Below, in pieces: positions 33,330 through 43,999 of a DNA stretch of 64,000 bases. The number at the start of each line of letters is the position of its first letter. Position 1 is the stretch's first letter. Below the pieces are notes generated by a model. The model was not told the DNA's origin, searched no databases, and was given only the letters and a program-made list of their open reading frames with translations. The position numbers and the translations under genes are program-made. The DNA is from Okapia johnstoni (lineage: Eukaryota; Chordata; Mammalia; Artiodactyla; Giraffidae): assembly GCA_024291935.2 (NCBI GenBank), contig CM044313.1:80599001-80663000 (forward strand), written 5' to 3'.

Positions 33330-33500
33330 AGGTTCTAATAGATGCCATTTATCTTAATCTTCACAGCAACTTGGACAGAGCTGACATTCTGTTTTTACAG
33401 TGCAGAAACTGAGTTTTAAATAGTTCCAGCAACCTGTCTAAATCCTAGAACTGGAAAGAATGGAGCCAAGAATCAAGGTTTAGGATGACCAACTCCAGAG
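33330..33500 (+). mobile_element. Possible second MIR SINE
   Basis: ATTTATCTTAATCTTCACAG, TTTTTACAGTGCAGAAACTG and AGAACTGGAAAGAATGGAGC follow the MIR order but are highly diverged. Confidence 0.5.
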
Positions 33501-33939
33501 AGGTCCTCTTAACTACCACTTTGTTTTGCTTTCAGGCCACCTCTGTTTATAAACGACTCTTATATTGACTTTACTACTTCTCTCCGTTCTGACAGAGGAC
33601 TGGATAAGAGAAGATGAGAACGCAGGTGTCATCACCTTGGGACAAGCAACTAATACCAAATGCTCCATCTTGTTGGCCTCTCCTTTCCTCAGAAGGAGCA
33701 TTGTAAAGAGCCATCCATGTGGCAAGTTGGTTGTTCTGCTGTGCATGTCAGGAATTCCAGAAAATATTTGCCATTGAGGCTGTGGAGGTAGCATTGTGAG
33801 GAGCTCACAAACATGAACACAACCGCTGATTACCTAAAGGCTAAGAGCAGGGGCTTTTACAAAGCTCCTCAGTCAGAAGCAATAACAGGGCACATCATTC
33901 CGTGAATGTGGCAGGGGCAGCTTTACTGGCTTCCTCTTC
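33501..33939. other. Unique spacer
   Basis: No feature recognised. Overlapping 70- and 93-codon frames on opposite strands are unsupported. Confidence 0.45.
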
Positions 33940-34070
33940 AGTGGGTCACAATCTTAGCAGCTCCTCAGAATCACCTGCCTTTAAAAATCCCCACTGCCTT
34001 GGCCCCACACCCTAGAAGACTGGTTTAAATGGTCTGATGTGGGGCCCAGGCATTAGTATTTTGTATTTTC
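33940..34070 (+). mobile_element. Possible MER5A-like element
   Basis: CAGAATCACCTGCCTTTAAA, GGCCCCACACCCTAGAAGAC and GTGGGGCCCAGGCATTAGTA resemble the MER5A core. The termini are not visible. Confidence 0.5.
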
Positions 34071-35481
34071 CCCCTAGATTGTCATAAAGTGGTATCATGG
34101 CAGTCTTGGCTGTCCTGACTGTCCCAGCCATGCCTGGAGCATCTAGTTCTTGATTTAGCATTGTAAGCAAAGTGAGTTTAAGTGAAGAGGGTGGGTTATT
34201 TATTAACAGGTCTTGCAAAAGCTGATGCTTCAGAATGATCTCTTGATAGAGTGATTCTAAAACAAGCCCCTATTTTTGTTGGCCTGGTCCATTTGTTTTC
34301 TGTTATGGCACTAAAACTGAGCTCCAGATTTTTGTCTTCTTCAGTAAGACCAACTTCTGCTTATAAGGTATTTTAATTTGTGTTTCTTTCTTAACTAAAC
34401 AGTGCACACATAATACATCTGTGTCCTACTTTGGCTGATGAGTTATTTTGCATCTGTTATGGCTTCTTGTTTATGTTTTCTAAGGTTTGGTAGCCATTTG
34501 GCTTCTGTTGTGCATTTTCACGTTCCCAGTTTTGTGGCTTTCTTTAACATCCTTAGAAGACATGAAGTAGTTTGCTTCTTGTTCTCAAAACTGCTCTTTC
34601 GACTTTGAGAGAGAACACATTTTTAAGAGACATCCTGTGGCAGACAGTTCATACTTAAGACATATGACTACACTACTGTGAAGCTATTTAACAAAATTCC
34701 ACACACCCCTTGTTTGCTTTGTCTTTGGTACAAATTCCTCAATGATCCAAACATGCACTGTAAGCAGGTTTCTCTCATTTGAGGTGGAGGTTCTTCTAAG
34801 GTAAAGTTATCACTCTTCCTTTGCCTTCTTTGAGAAGAGTCCTGTAATTTCTTGTTCTAGACTTCCTGTTTGAGTTTCAGAACAGAATGAAGGCTGTGAA
34901 GACGTTTCTGACTGTCCCATGACATGCCAGAAGACAGAGGCACCGCCACAGGGGAGCCAGAAAGAGTGCTGTGGACCATATTCCTTCCCCAGAGCTGAGG
35001 TGGGACGGGGATGGTGCACAGAAACCAGCAGAAGCAAACAAAGAGGCCATGGTGACCGCCTGCCATGCATTCCTAGAACCCTCAGGACACAAATGCCAAG
35101 ATGACAAATTGACTTTACAATAATAGAGCAATAAGAGGGAGGAGGGCAGGATTCTAGTGTTGGGGATATGGAGGTCACTGTTGACCAGATAGAGGAGTTT
35201 GTCCTTGTGAGTATGTAACAGGGAAGGGAGTTTTGGAGGCCATTTGGGAGCATCAGAAGACTAGGTTGGCACTGAGTTAGTTTGGGAAATTTGCCACTGA
35301 AAAACCCAGGTCTTTGGGGCAAAGAGAGGAAGGTGGAGGTCTAAGTGGGTTTCACATTTGCTTTGTGGACTTCTGCAGGATATTTTAAAAGGTTGTGTTT
35401 AAACTGTGTGCCTTAAGAGAACTCTTCATTCACATCCAGCATAACATGCTCATATGAAGAAACATAGATGATGAGAACATT
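34071..35481. other. Unique non-coding stretch
   Basis: About 1.4 kb without a recognised repeat. The longest antisense frame (34810-35322, 170 codons) has no recognisable domain and is about what chance gives in 64 kb. Confidence 0.5.
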
Positions 35482-35585
35482 CTGTGTGTCCCCTCTCATC
35501 CCAGTTCACCTCCCTGATCACACTGCCTTCTGCTGTGTGTCCCCTCTCATCCCAGTTCACCTCCCTGATCACACTGCCTTCTGCT
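35482..35585. repeat. Perfect 51-bp tandem duplication
   Basis: 35482-35532 and 35533-35583 are identical over 51 bases, with two further matching bases into a third unit. The unit contains CCCCTCTCATCCCAGTTCAC and CTGATCACACTGCC. Because 51 is a multiple of three, the overlapping frame repeats 17 residues exactly, but that frame is not otherwise gene-like. Confidence 0.97.
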
Positions 35586-36224
35586 TCAAGTCTCCAAGTT
35601 CTTACTTGCATGTTCAGTTTAGAGGGATAGAAAACAATTCAATGTCAGAGAGGCACTTACAAAAATTTTAGAGTATCACGTGTGAGGCCGGATCTGCAGA
35701 AGACTGGTGAGAACAGAGAAGCTGAATCCTGGCAGGAGCCCTCGCAGTGTGGCCCAGAGAGGGGACTTCTCAGCCCAAAGCTGCTTGTCAGCTTCTAGGC
35801 AGCAATCATGGTTGGCTGCTTCTTTTTCCTTTGTTTTCATACATGGAGTAAAGATGATAAATGAGAGAGTTTTTAAAAGGAAGAAATACTGTTAGGTTGC
35901 AAGTTGAGCCCTAGCTTCTCCAGTTATTAGTGCAGTGAGCAGAGGGAGTTTGGATTCAGTAACGTACCCACCTATAGCGTCAATTCTGTGTTTCAGGCAG
36001 GCAGAAGGGGATGAGTGGATAGCCAGTGTGGTCTGCCCCTCTTAGGGAGATTTTCTGAAAGCCCCATCCAACTTAATTTTATTGATCAAAATTGTATCAC
36101 ATGGCTGCCTTCCTCTGAAAGGGAAGGGAACACAGATTTTTTTTTTTAAACTAGATACATTGTACACCAAATAAAATTGGGGTTCTGCTAATATGGAAAT
36201 GGGAAGAATGGTTATTGGATTTAT
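35586..36224. other. Unique spacer
   Basis: No repeat or gene recognised. Confidence 0.45.
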
Positions 36225-36538
36225 CTGTTGCTGTAAAACAAACAACTTTAAAACTTAGTGGCTTAACACAACAACAGTATATTATTCCTCATGATTCTGT
36301 AGGTTGACTAGGTAGTTCTGGAATGGCCAGACAACCTGAAATGTCTCTCTCCGAGAGCTGTGGTTAGTGTTGGTCCCTGGTTGGAGATCAGCTGGGGATT
36401 GTTGGCTGAGATGTGGGTTCTCCTTCTTGTGGTTTCTTGGGCTTCCTCAAGGACTGGTGGCTGGATTACAGGAAGGAATGTTCCGAGGGGATGAACCTCA
36501 GTCTATAAGTGCTCATCAAGCTTCCATTCACACCACGC
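36225..36538 (-). mobile_element. Possible MaLR/MLT-type LTR fragment
   Basis: TTAAAACTTAGTGGCTTAAC, ACAACAACAGTATATTATTC and TCTGTAGGTTGACTAGGTAG resemble the antisense start of an old MLT/MER LTR. Downstream similarity fades, and the BovB at 36539 interrupts it. Confidence 0.45.
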
Positions 36539-37438
36539 TTGCCACGGTCCCATTGGCCAAAGCATTGTCATCCTGCTTATTTAACTTATATGCAGAGTAT
36601 ATCATGAGAAACGCTGGGCTGGAAGAAACACAAGCTAGAATCAAGATTGCCGGGAGAAATATCAATAACTTCAGATATGACACCACCCTTATGGGAGAAA
36701 GTGAAGAGGAACTAAAAAGCCTCTTGATGAAAGTGAAAGAGGAGAGTGAAAAAGTTGGCTTAAAGCTCAACATTCAGAAAACTAAGATCATGGCATCTGG
36801 TCCTATCACTTCATGGGAAATAGATGGGGAAACAGTGTCAGGCTTTATTTTGGGGGGCTCCAAAATCACTGCAGATGGTGATTGCAGCCCTGAAATTAAA
36901 GACGTATAGTCCTTGGAAGGTTATGACCAACCTAGATAGCATATTCAAAAGCTGAGACATTACTTTGCCAACAAAGGTCCATCTAGTCAAGGCTATGGTT
37001 TTTCCAGTAGTCATGTATGGATGTGAGAGTTGGACTGTGAAGAAAGCTGAGCACCGAAGAACTGATGCTTTTGAAGTGTGGTGTTGGAGAAGACTCTTGA
37101 GAGTCCCTTGGACTGCAAGGAGATCCGACCAGTCCATCCTAAAGGAGATTAGTCTTGAGTGTTCATTGGAAGGACTGATGCTGAAGCTGAAACTCCAATA
37201 CTTTGGCCACCTCATGAGAAGAGTTGATTCATTGGAAAAGACCCTGATGCTGGGAAGGATTGGGGGCAGGAGGAGAAGGGGATGACAGAGGATGAGATGG
37301 CTGGATGGCATCACTGACTCGATGGACATGAGTTTGGGTAAACTCTGGTAGTTGGTGATGGACAGGGAGGCCTGGTGTGCTGCAATTCATGGGGTCGCAA
37401 AGAGTTGGACACGACTGAGTGACTGAACTGAACTGAAC
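36539..37438 (+). mobile_element. BovB LINE fragment with catalytic-box deletion
   Basis: Starts just upstream of the RT active site (CCTGCTTATTTAACTTATAT; ATCATGAGAAACGCTGGGCT) and runs to GACTGAGTGACTGAACTGAA. Compared with the copy at 17943, six bases (GCAGAT) are missing after 36678, so YADD becomes YD in frame. A frame reading into this copy stays open to 36909. A second deletion near 36900-36925 shifts the frame, and 36965-37285 is open again up to a CGA-to-TGA stop (37283-37285). Confidence 0.96.
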
Positions 37439-37444
37439 AGAAAG

Positions 37445-38610
37445 ATGTTGAACTCAGGTGGCCTCAGCCTACAATGGCTTGTAGCAGAGCTTACGGTACC
37501 AGCCAGAGACTGGGCTGGTTAGCAGTGGTGAAAGCACCAGATCCTAGTCACTAGACAAGTAGTGACAAGGGCCTTGGCCCTTTGGCTTTGCAGAAAAGAA
37601 TCACAAAGATGGAAAGTAGTGATACAAGTATTTATTAAGAGGAAAAAGTACAGTACGTGTGTATAGACACATGGGCAGACTCAGAGGGAGAGTCCCTGAG
37701 TTGCATACTCATGGCAGTTTGAATTAGTTTTATGCGATATTTTTTCTGGATCTCCTTTGGCCAATCATTATGATTTGCCTGGTTCATAGTCGTATTGGGT
37801 ATATCTCAGGATCCTTCTATGTGCACATGCATACCAAAAATGCATCTTGGCAGCCTAGCATTAGTTAGCATCACTCCCCTTTGACCTCCAAAAAGCTTCT
37901 CTGTGCATGTATGGTCGGGGAGGTCTCCTGACTTCAGGAAGGAAAAATGTGTAGTCTGAGCAGGGCCCAGCCTCCTCCCATAATTGTCCTGCTATTCTTA
38001 TCTTGGAGTTTTGGTCAGTAGAGAATGAATCTCCAATTGCTTTACCCTGAGGGGAGCCCATCTGCCTCCTGCCTCAATGTTGCCAATGAATTTGAGGTTC
38101 TTGCCATCATGAAAGATTTCACAGACAAAGTGATAGGTAAGAACTGGATATACTTAGAGACAAATGCACTTTACAGAGTGTGGGCCATCTCAGAAGGCAA
38201 GAGGCCTTGGGAGAAACACATTCCATGGAGGGTGGGCCATCTCAGATTGCAAGAGAGAGAGAACCTTGAAATATGGCATAGTTAGTTTTTGTGGGCTGGG
38301 TAATTTCATCGGCTACTGAGTGGGAAGATTACTCCAATTATTGTGGGGACAGGGCAGGGATTTCCAGGAATTAGGCCACCACCCACTTTTTGGCCTTTTG
38401 TGGTTGGCTGCAGAACTGTTATGGTGCTACCTGGTATGCCATTTAGCTTGCTAGTGTATTACAATAAGTGTATCGTGAGTCTCAATGTCCACTGGAAGTT
38501 GAATCTTCTGCCATCTTGGATCTAACTGGTCCCAGCTGGTCTTTGTCATGTCCTATGGCTACATCATTCTTTTAAAAGTTGTGCCCTGCCACCCTTCCAC
38601 CCTATTTCAA
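37445..38610 (-). mobile_element. Probable ruminant ERV LTR, antisense (ends uncertain)
   Basis: About 1.1 kb with LTR-like layout on the minus strand: a possible TG start at 38609, GC-moderate U3, an AATAAA signal at 37636-37631, and a short downstream segment to a possible CA end near 37449. An internal direct repeat GTGGGCCATCTCAGA occurs at about 38180 and 38231, as in duplicated LTR enhancers. No gag, pol or env sequence adjoins it, so it would be a solo LTR. Assignment rests on structure and partial recall. Confidence 0.5.
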
Positions 38611-38785
38611 TGGCACAGCCAAGTCCAGAGTCAAAGCAGAAAACAATTACAGAAAGTCATAAGAGCCAGGAATCATGACTCATTGGGGACCAACAAAGTA
38701 CCTGTCCACCATTGGTAGGTATTTAGCTACCAAGGCATCTTTTTTTGATCACATGTTTAAATTCATCAATGATTATTTTGCAGCA

Positions 38786-38962
38786 AATGTAGAGCAATAC
38801 TTGGCAAGCATTAACTCTGAAAATCCTCCCAACAAACTTTGGGCTATATGCTCTTACTATTTCCATTTAGAGATGAGGAAATAGATCAGGGAAGCTTATG
38901 AAAGTTGTTCAAGGTCACATAGTAAGAAATCACCAGGGCTAGAACTTGAGCCCAACCTGAAT
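38786..38962 (+). mobile_element. MIR SINE
   Basis: CTTACTATTTCCATTTAGAG, ATGAGGAAATAGATCAGGGA and TTCAAGGTCACATAGTAAGA match the MIR core order, then GGGCTAGAACTTGAGCCCA. Confidence 0.75.
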
Positions 38963-39696
38963 ATTCAGCTTGGACAGGGATTTGTGAGTACATTCTGGTT
39001 GCAGGAAGGCGGGAGGAAATCAAATGACAGGGATCTAACAAAGTGGCCATTTAGAAGAGATTTTCCCCATGTTTTTAAGACCATTCTCTTTTGTCCTCTC
39101 CTGTAGCAGGTACAGAGAGAAAAGTGAGCTGTCCCTGCCCATCAGAGTCAAGGCTGAAGGACTGTATTGAGAATATGCTCACTGGCTTCCTGGGCAGGTG
39201 ATCTAATGCACGTTGGACCCCTTTTCCCAAAGTGTACACAGCAGAAGGCAGAGGTGAAAGCACACATGAACCAGTTAAAGCTGGGATGGCTATAGTTACC
39301 TTGGGAAAACTTGAGGAAAAAAATCTGAACATCTAGGAGCCTTGATTAAGGAATCAAGGAGGTTTCTTAAAGGGAAAAAAAAAAAAATGAAATTTGCTCA
39401 ACTTATGCCTGTACAAGTGTGTCAGAAGTGAATCACCCTAACATGATAGAAATACTGTCTATTGATGAAAAGCACAGTGAAGATGCAATACTTTTTCTGT
39501 TTAAAAGTAATCTTCTCCAGTGTGGTCTCCACTCTAGTCCACAGAAATACTGACTCAGGCTCTTCACTGGGTGAATCAGAAAATCTGCATGTTTAAGGAA
39601 CATTCCATGGGACTCATACACAAACATTTGCAAATGATTTATTTTATTTATGATTGATTGATTTTAAAATATCCTTTCAGTATGATGGTTTTTAAA
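38963..39696. other. Unique spacer
   Basis: No gene. A patch at about 39515-39610 faintly resembles a MER5-type element but is not called. Confidence 0.4.
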
Positions 39697-39842
39697 ACAG
39701 GGTTTCTCAAACTTTAATGTGCATCTGAGTTGCCTGAGATCTCTTTAAAAAGCAGGTTCTGATTCAGTAGGTTTTGAAGAAAGGCTTGAGATTACACATT
39801 TTTAACAAGATCCCACCCCTCATGCTGGTCTGAAGAATCACG
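39697..39842 (-). mobile_element. MER5A-like element, antisense
   Basis: GGGTTTCTCAAACTTTAATG, GCATCTGAGTTGCCTGAGAT and TTCTGATTCAGTAGGTTTTG are the antisense MER5A start and core. The end is degraded. Confidence 0.75.
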
Positions 39843-39902
39843 CCTCATTCCTTGTAACCAAGTTTTAAAACCTTGGAGGGAAAAACAAACAAAAAACCCT
39901 TT

Positions 39903-40028
39903 GAAAGTGAAAGTATTAGTCCATCAGTCATGCCCAACTCTTTGCGACCCCATGGACTGTAGCTCGCCAGGCTCCTCTGTCCATGGAATTTTCCAGGCAA
40001 GAATACTGAAGTGGGTTTCCATTTCTAA
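39903..40028 (-). mobile_element. Bov-tA SINE, 5'-truncated
   Basis: Antisense AAAGTGAAAGTATTAGTCCA, GGACTGTAGCTCGCCAGGCT and AATACTGAAGTGGGTTTCCA. The tRNA-like head is absent. Confidence 0.92.
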
Positions 40029-40167
40029 AAATAAGGAGGCAGACAAACACAAGGGGAGTCAAGGTGTGGGTGCCCACTAAACATCTGTGGGAAAGACAGA
40101 AGTCACTGCCCTTTCCAAAGGGACAGGTCACTGATAAAAGACACAGACCTGGTAGCAAAAGAGGGAG

Positions 40168-40245
40168 CTTATGTACCCCTGAAACTAATACAACATTGTA
40201 AATCAGCTATACTCCAATATAGAATAAAATTTTTAAAACAAAATT
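40168..40245 (+). mobile_element. L1 extreme 3' end
   Basis: TGTACCCCTGAAACTAATAC, AACATTGTAAATCAGCTATA and CTCCAATATAGAATAAAATT form the terminal L1 3' UTR followed by an A-rich tail. Confidence 0.8.
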
Positions 40246-40414
40246 TTAAAAAGAAGGAGCTTAGATATATCCAGAACAGACTCCCTTGGTCAAGGTGAGA
40301 CAGATGGGCAGGTGCAACAAGGAACAGCGATGAAGGTGTTTTTCTAGTGAATCTGGACTGAGAAGCTGACATGATCTTTAAAGAACTTGAAGAAACTCAA
40401 AAAAGTCAGATAGT

Positions 40415-40540
40415 GGGACTTCCCTGGTAGCTGGTCCACTGGTTAAGACTCCATGCTGCTAATGTAGGGGGCACAGTTTTAACGAACTAAAATCTCACAT
40501 GCTGTATGGCATGGCCAAAAGATTAAAAAAAAAAACCTCA
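40415..40540 (+). mobile_element. CHR-type SINE, diverged
   Basis: GGGACTTCCCTGGTAGCTGG, TTAAGACTCCATGCTGCTAA, TCTCACATGCTGTATGGCAT, then AAAAGATTAAAAAAAAAA. Confidence 0.88.
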
Positions 40541-40719
40541 GTGCAAAGTCAATAGAACTAAATGAACACGAATGTTTAGATAGGCTGGACTTTTAAGGTG
40601 CAAAAATACACAGTTTGTATTTAAGAGTTTGTTTTCTTCCCAATCCTTGCCTTTTGTGTGGCTTTGCGCTGTTTACAAGCAGAAGGAACATACTGGTAGA
40701 ATACACTCTGTGCTAAGTG

Positions 40720-41545
40720 TTACCAAGTTCGAGCTCACTCTGCTCACTGCATGAGAGGCCAATAAATCCAAGGGACAAGTTGTTGAGGCAAGGAATATGA
40801 TTTTATTCGGAAAACAAACTGACCAAGAAGATGGCAGACTAATGTCTCAAAGTAATCATTTTGTTGGAGTCTGGATGCCAGGTTCCTTTACAGAGTCAGA
40901 GAAAGAAAAAATGAGGAACTAAAGTCAAAAGGCAGAATGGAGAGGGAGAGGCAGTGAGGAAGTAAAGTAAAAAGGGTCTTCAGTTCAGTTTAGTTCAGTT
41001 CAGTCACTCAGTCTGTCCGATTCTTTGCAACCCCGTGGACTTCAGCACACCAGGCTTCCCTGTCCATCACCAACTCCCAAAGCTTGCTCAAACTCATGTC
41101 CATCGAGTCGGTGATGCCATCCAACCATATCATCCTCTGTCTTCCCCATCTCCTCCGGCCTTCAATCTTTCCCAGCATTCAGGATCTCTTCCAGTGAGTC
41201 AGTTCTTTGCATTAGGTGGCCCAAAGTATTAGAGCTTCAACTTCAGCATCAGTCCTTGCAATGAATATTCAGGACTGATTTCCTTTAGGACTGACTGGTT
41301 TGATCTCCTTGCAGTCCAGGGGCCTCAAGTCTTGCAAAATATCTCTGGGAAGTGTCAGCCTTTGGAAGGGATGCGTTAATCTCTTCTATTTTCACAGGTG
41401 GGCAGGGTCAGATTATGAGCTGAACAAAGGCACTTTACCATCAGGCAGAGGGACAGGGTCCTTTGAGACAGGCCGTTATGTATGACTGTAATAACAAGAG
41501 CAATAAAAAGCAAGTCAAAGAAACAGTTCCGATATGGAGTCAGAA
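40720..41545 (-). mobile_element. Probable ruminant ERV LTR, antisense, split by BovB
   Basis: Left part (40720-40979) has GAGGCCAATAAATCCAAGGG and a minus-strand AATAAA at 40807-40802. Right part (41334-41545) continues CTTGCAAAATATCTCTGGGA. The flanks look like one non-coding block interrupted by BovB. No viral coding sequence is present. Boundaries and family are tentative. Confidence 0.42.
40980..41333 (-). mobile_element. BovB 3' tail, antisense
   Basis: TTCAGTTCAGTCACTCAGTC, GTGGACTTCAGCACACCAGG, TCGGTGATGCCATCCAACCA, then GGTTTGATCTCCTTGCAGTC. 5'-truncated at the same RT-distal region as the 8434 copy. Confidence 0.95.
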
Positions 41546-42035
41546 TTTCTTCTTCTCTGTAAGTCCCTCCAAAAGTAGATTTTTAATCCTTGCAGATGAA
41601 TCTTGATACCTTACTTAAGCAGATTTCCCCACCCCCACCTCCCCCGCCCCCCACTCCTGCCAGAGGAGCTATATCAGAGCACAGAGTATTCTCTTTCCAA
41701 AGGAGAGCCTGATACCATACTTTACTTACAGAGTGGATAGAACCACTCCTTAGAGTTAACAAAGTGTTTTTACACCCACTTGTCACATTTTTACCCCTCC
41801 TCTCATTATAAAAAATAAGATATGTCCACGGATTATTGAAATTTCATAGGTGTACAAAGGAAAGGAGGCACTCTGTCCCACTAGACTGAGCAAGAACAAG
41901 TTACTTCAGGCATAACTGGAGGTAACTGTGTTCTTCAGAGCCGGGGAGCAGACTTTGGTCCCCAGCAGTATGGCTGCCTGCAAATTCTGAAAAAAATTTC
42001 CCCACAAGCACATAGAAACACTGGGTAATATACAC
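41546..42035. other. Unique spacer
   Basis: A C-rich tract at 41629-41653 is the only notable feature. Confidence 0.45.
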
Positions 42036-42092
42036 CAGTATATTATTATTATTATATTATTATATTATTAGTATATTATATATTATTTTTTT
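42036..42092. repeat. TATTA-type AT-rich simple repeat
   Basis: Irregular TATTATTATTATATTATTATATTATTA run ending in T8. A likely microsatellite. Confidence 0.85.
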
Positions 42093-42732
42093 TGGTTAAA
42101 AGCAAAGTTAAATTTGTAAGACAGTAAGATTCACAGGCTGTAAGAAAAAAAGTTGAAACCAGAGTGGTCAGCAAACCCTGAAGCATGGAGCTCCTTGGGG
42201 GTTATCTGCCAATCCAGGGAGCTTGATTCTCCATGGGGAGACTAAAGGCCTGTTAAGAAGAAAATTGATATCCTAGAAAAAGTTAGGGGTCTCAAACATC
42301 TACATTCTCAAGTAAAAAGTGGGATTAAGAAAAAAAACAAAAATTCATCCTCTAGCAAAAAGGAAGCCAACAAGGAAATATCTCTATTTCAGCCTTGGTG
42401 AAAGTCATCGAAAATGAAAACAAAATAGCTCTTTACTGAGAATTTATAATCCCAAGCCTGACATTATAGTGATTTAGTATTTACTCTACTTGCATGACCC
42501 AGGAAACTTCAGGAAGAAAAATTATTGTAAAAGTGCATCTAGTTCATAACACCCCAAGGCAGCTGGTATTAGAAGGGATGCAACCTCAACCTAGAGTCTT
42601 CAGGATTCTTATCTTTAAGAGTAACCTTATTTGTACTGAGTGTAAAAATGAGAGACATGTGAGAAGATAAGCCACCATAAACTGGGCTCAGCAGAAACAA
42701 TGGACAATAGAATTAGACAATAAGGACTTTGG
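42093..42732. other. Unique AT-rich stretch
   Basis: No repeat or gene recognised. Confidence 0.45.
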
Positions 42733-42775
42733 GCATGAAAGTGAAAGTCGCTCAGTTGTGTCTGACTCTTTGAAC
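42733..42775 (-). mobile_element. Bov-tA tail fragment
   Basis: GAAAGTGAAAGTCGCTCAGT, then TGTGTCTGACTCTTTGAAC: about 40 bases of the 3' end only, antisense. Confidence 0.8.
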
Positions 42776-42833
42776 ATTTATTCTTGATGGTCTTTTGTTC
42801 ATTTTTTATGGTTACAATTCCTTCTGTTTCTTC

Positions 42834-42938
42834 AGAGACCTGGGTTCGATCCCTGGGTTGGGAAGATCCCCTGGAGAAGGGAAAGGCTACCCACTTCAGT
42901 ATTCTGGCCTGGAGAATTCCATGAACTGTATAGACTCA
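42834..42938 (+). mobile_element. Bov-tA fragment, internal-deletion subtype
   Basis: GGGTTCGATCCCTGGGTTGG through GAATTCCATGAACTGTATAG. It lies in opposite orientation to the 42733-42775 fragment about 60 bp away, giving a partial inverted SINE pair. It shares the ACTGTATAG junction with the copy at 25889. Confidence 0.88.
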
Positions 42939-43073
42939 GACGACACCAATCCTGCCAACATCTTGAATTTGGACTTCCAGCCTCCAGGACTACAAGAAAA
43001 TTAATTTCTGTTGTTTAAGTCACCCAATCCATGGTACTTTGTTATGACAACCCTAGCAAACTAAGACAACCCA
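42939..43073 (+). mobile_element. MaLR (MLT1-type) LTR 3' end
   Basis: CTTGAATTTGGACTTCCAGC, CTCCAGGACTACAAGAAAAT, TAATTTCTGTTGTTTAAGTC and GGTACTTTGTTATGACAACC match the sense 3' terminus of MaLR LTRs. Confidence 0.8.
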
Positions 43074-43790
43074 CTTTTTTCTTTTCAATGCATGCTTTCC
43101 CTCCATGGGTAATGCTCATCAACAGGCTCTGCTTTTTGTTATTGGACATGAAGCGTTCCCTTTTCTGGGTCAAAATTCAACTTCTGGATAAGTGAGATAA
43201 AGCATACTCCCTTCTGACTCCTCTAGGGCACCCATGCGCACTGCTCTGCACCAACAGCTAGTTCAGTCCTGGGTCCGAGTGAGATCATTAAAGATCTTCC
43301 TCCTTTCTTTCCATAGAATTCCTCCTTGTGCTCTTTTTCTCACCCAAGACTCTCGAAAAGCAAAAAGATCGATCTTCCCCAACTGTACCATGACCTCTGC
43401 TCCCTGCACCAACTGTACCCCAGATGCTCAGTTTGTTGGCTCTAGGGCTTGCATTGATTTCTAGAATTGAGATGAAAAAGACGTTGAAAGCCCAGGCCAG
43501 ACAGTTCCCCAAGCCAGATATGGAGACTTTGGAAGACAAACATTTCTTGTGCTCTTCACCAGAGGCCTGCTGCTGTCTATGAAGGAATGCAGAGCACTCT
43601 CGCTGCAGCTGGACCTGGGGAGAGATTTCTTTAGCCTTGCAAGTTACAGACCCATGTAAAGAAGCTCAAAAAGTTCTAAATTCCTGAGTATTGTTTTGAT
43701 ATTATTTGCTAGGTTATTTTGGTCTCAGTGGAGTTTTAAATGTTAAAGTTAGTAACGTATCTGATAGTATACTGCAGCCTATCTCAAATT
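43074..43790. other. Unique non-coding stretch
   Basis: No repeat recognised. A 76-codon frame at 43234-43464 is unsupported. Confidence 0.45.
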
Positions 43791-43823
43791 CCATTGTTTT
43801 TTTTTTTTTTTTTAAAACAATGG
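43791..43823. repeat. Short perfect inverted repeat with T-run loop
   Basis: CCATTGTTTT (43791-43800) and AAAACAATGG (43814-43823) are perfect reverse complements flanking T13. On the transcribed strand this can fold as a 10-bp hairpin. Confidence 0.9.
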
Positions 43824-43999
43824 AACTTGGAACCTGTGGTTTCTCAGGGGTATCTTAGGGAGTGGAACTCAGGAAAAGGGGCCCCTCCTTCTGGTTTTCA
43901 TCCCTGTGAATTCAATTCTACTTGGGATGAGCACCCATGGCCCTGACCCTAATCCACTACATTTCCTTTTAACTCAGTACTTAGAGAATAATTATAGAT

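Noticed and set aside
34810..35322. 170-codon minus-strand open frame
   Set aside because: No recognisable domain, no splice or promoter context. One or two frames of this size are expected by chance in 64 kb read six ways.
36367..36909. 180-codon frame as an intact novel gene
   Set aside because: The first part is non-repeat sequence read by chance into BovB, and the BovB part lacks part of its catalytic box.
39515..39610. Second MER5-type element
   Set aside because: Similarity too faint to call by eye.
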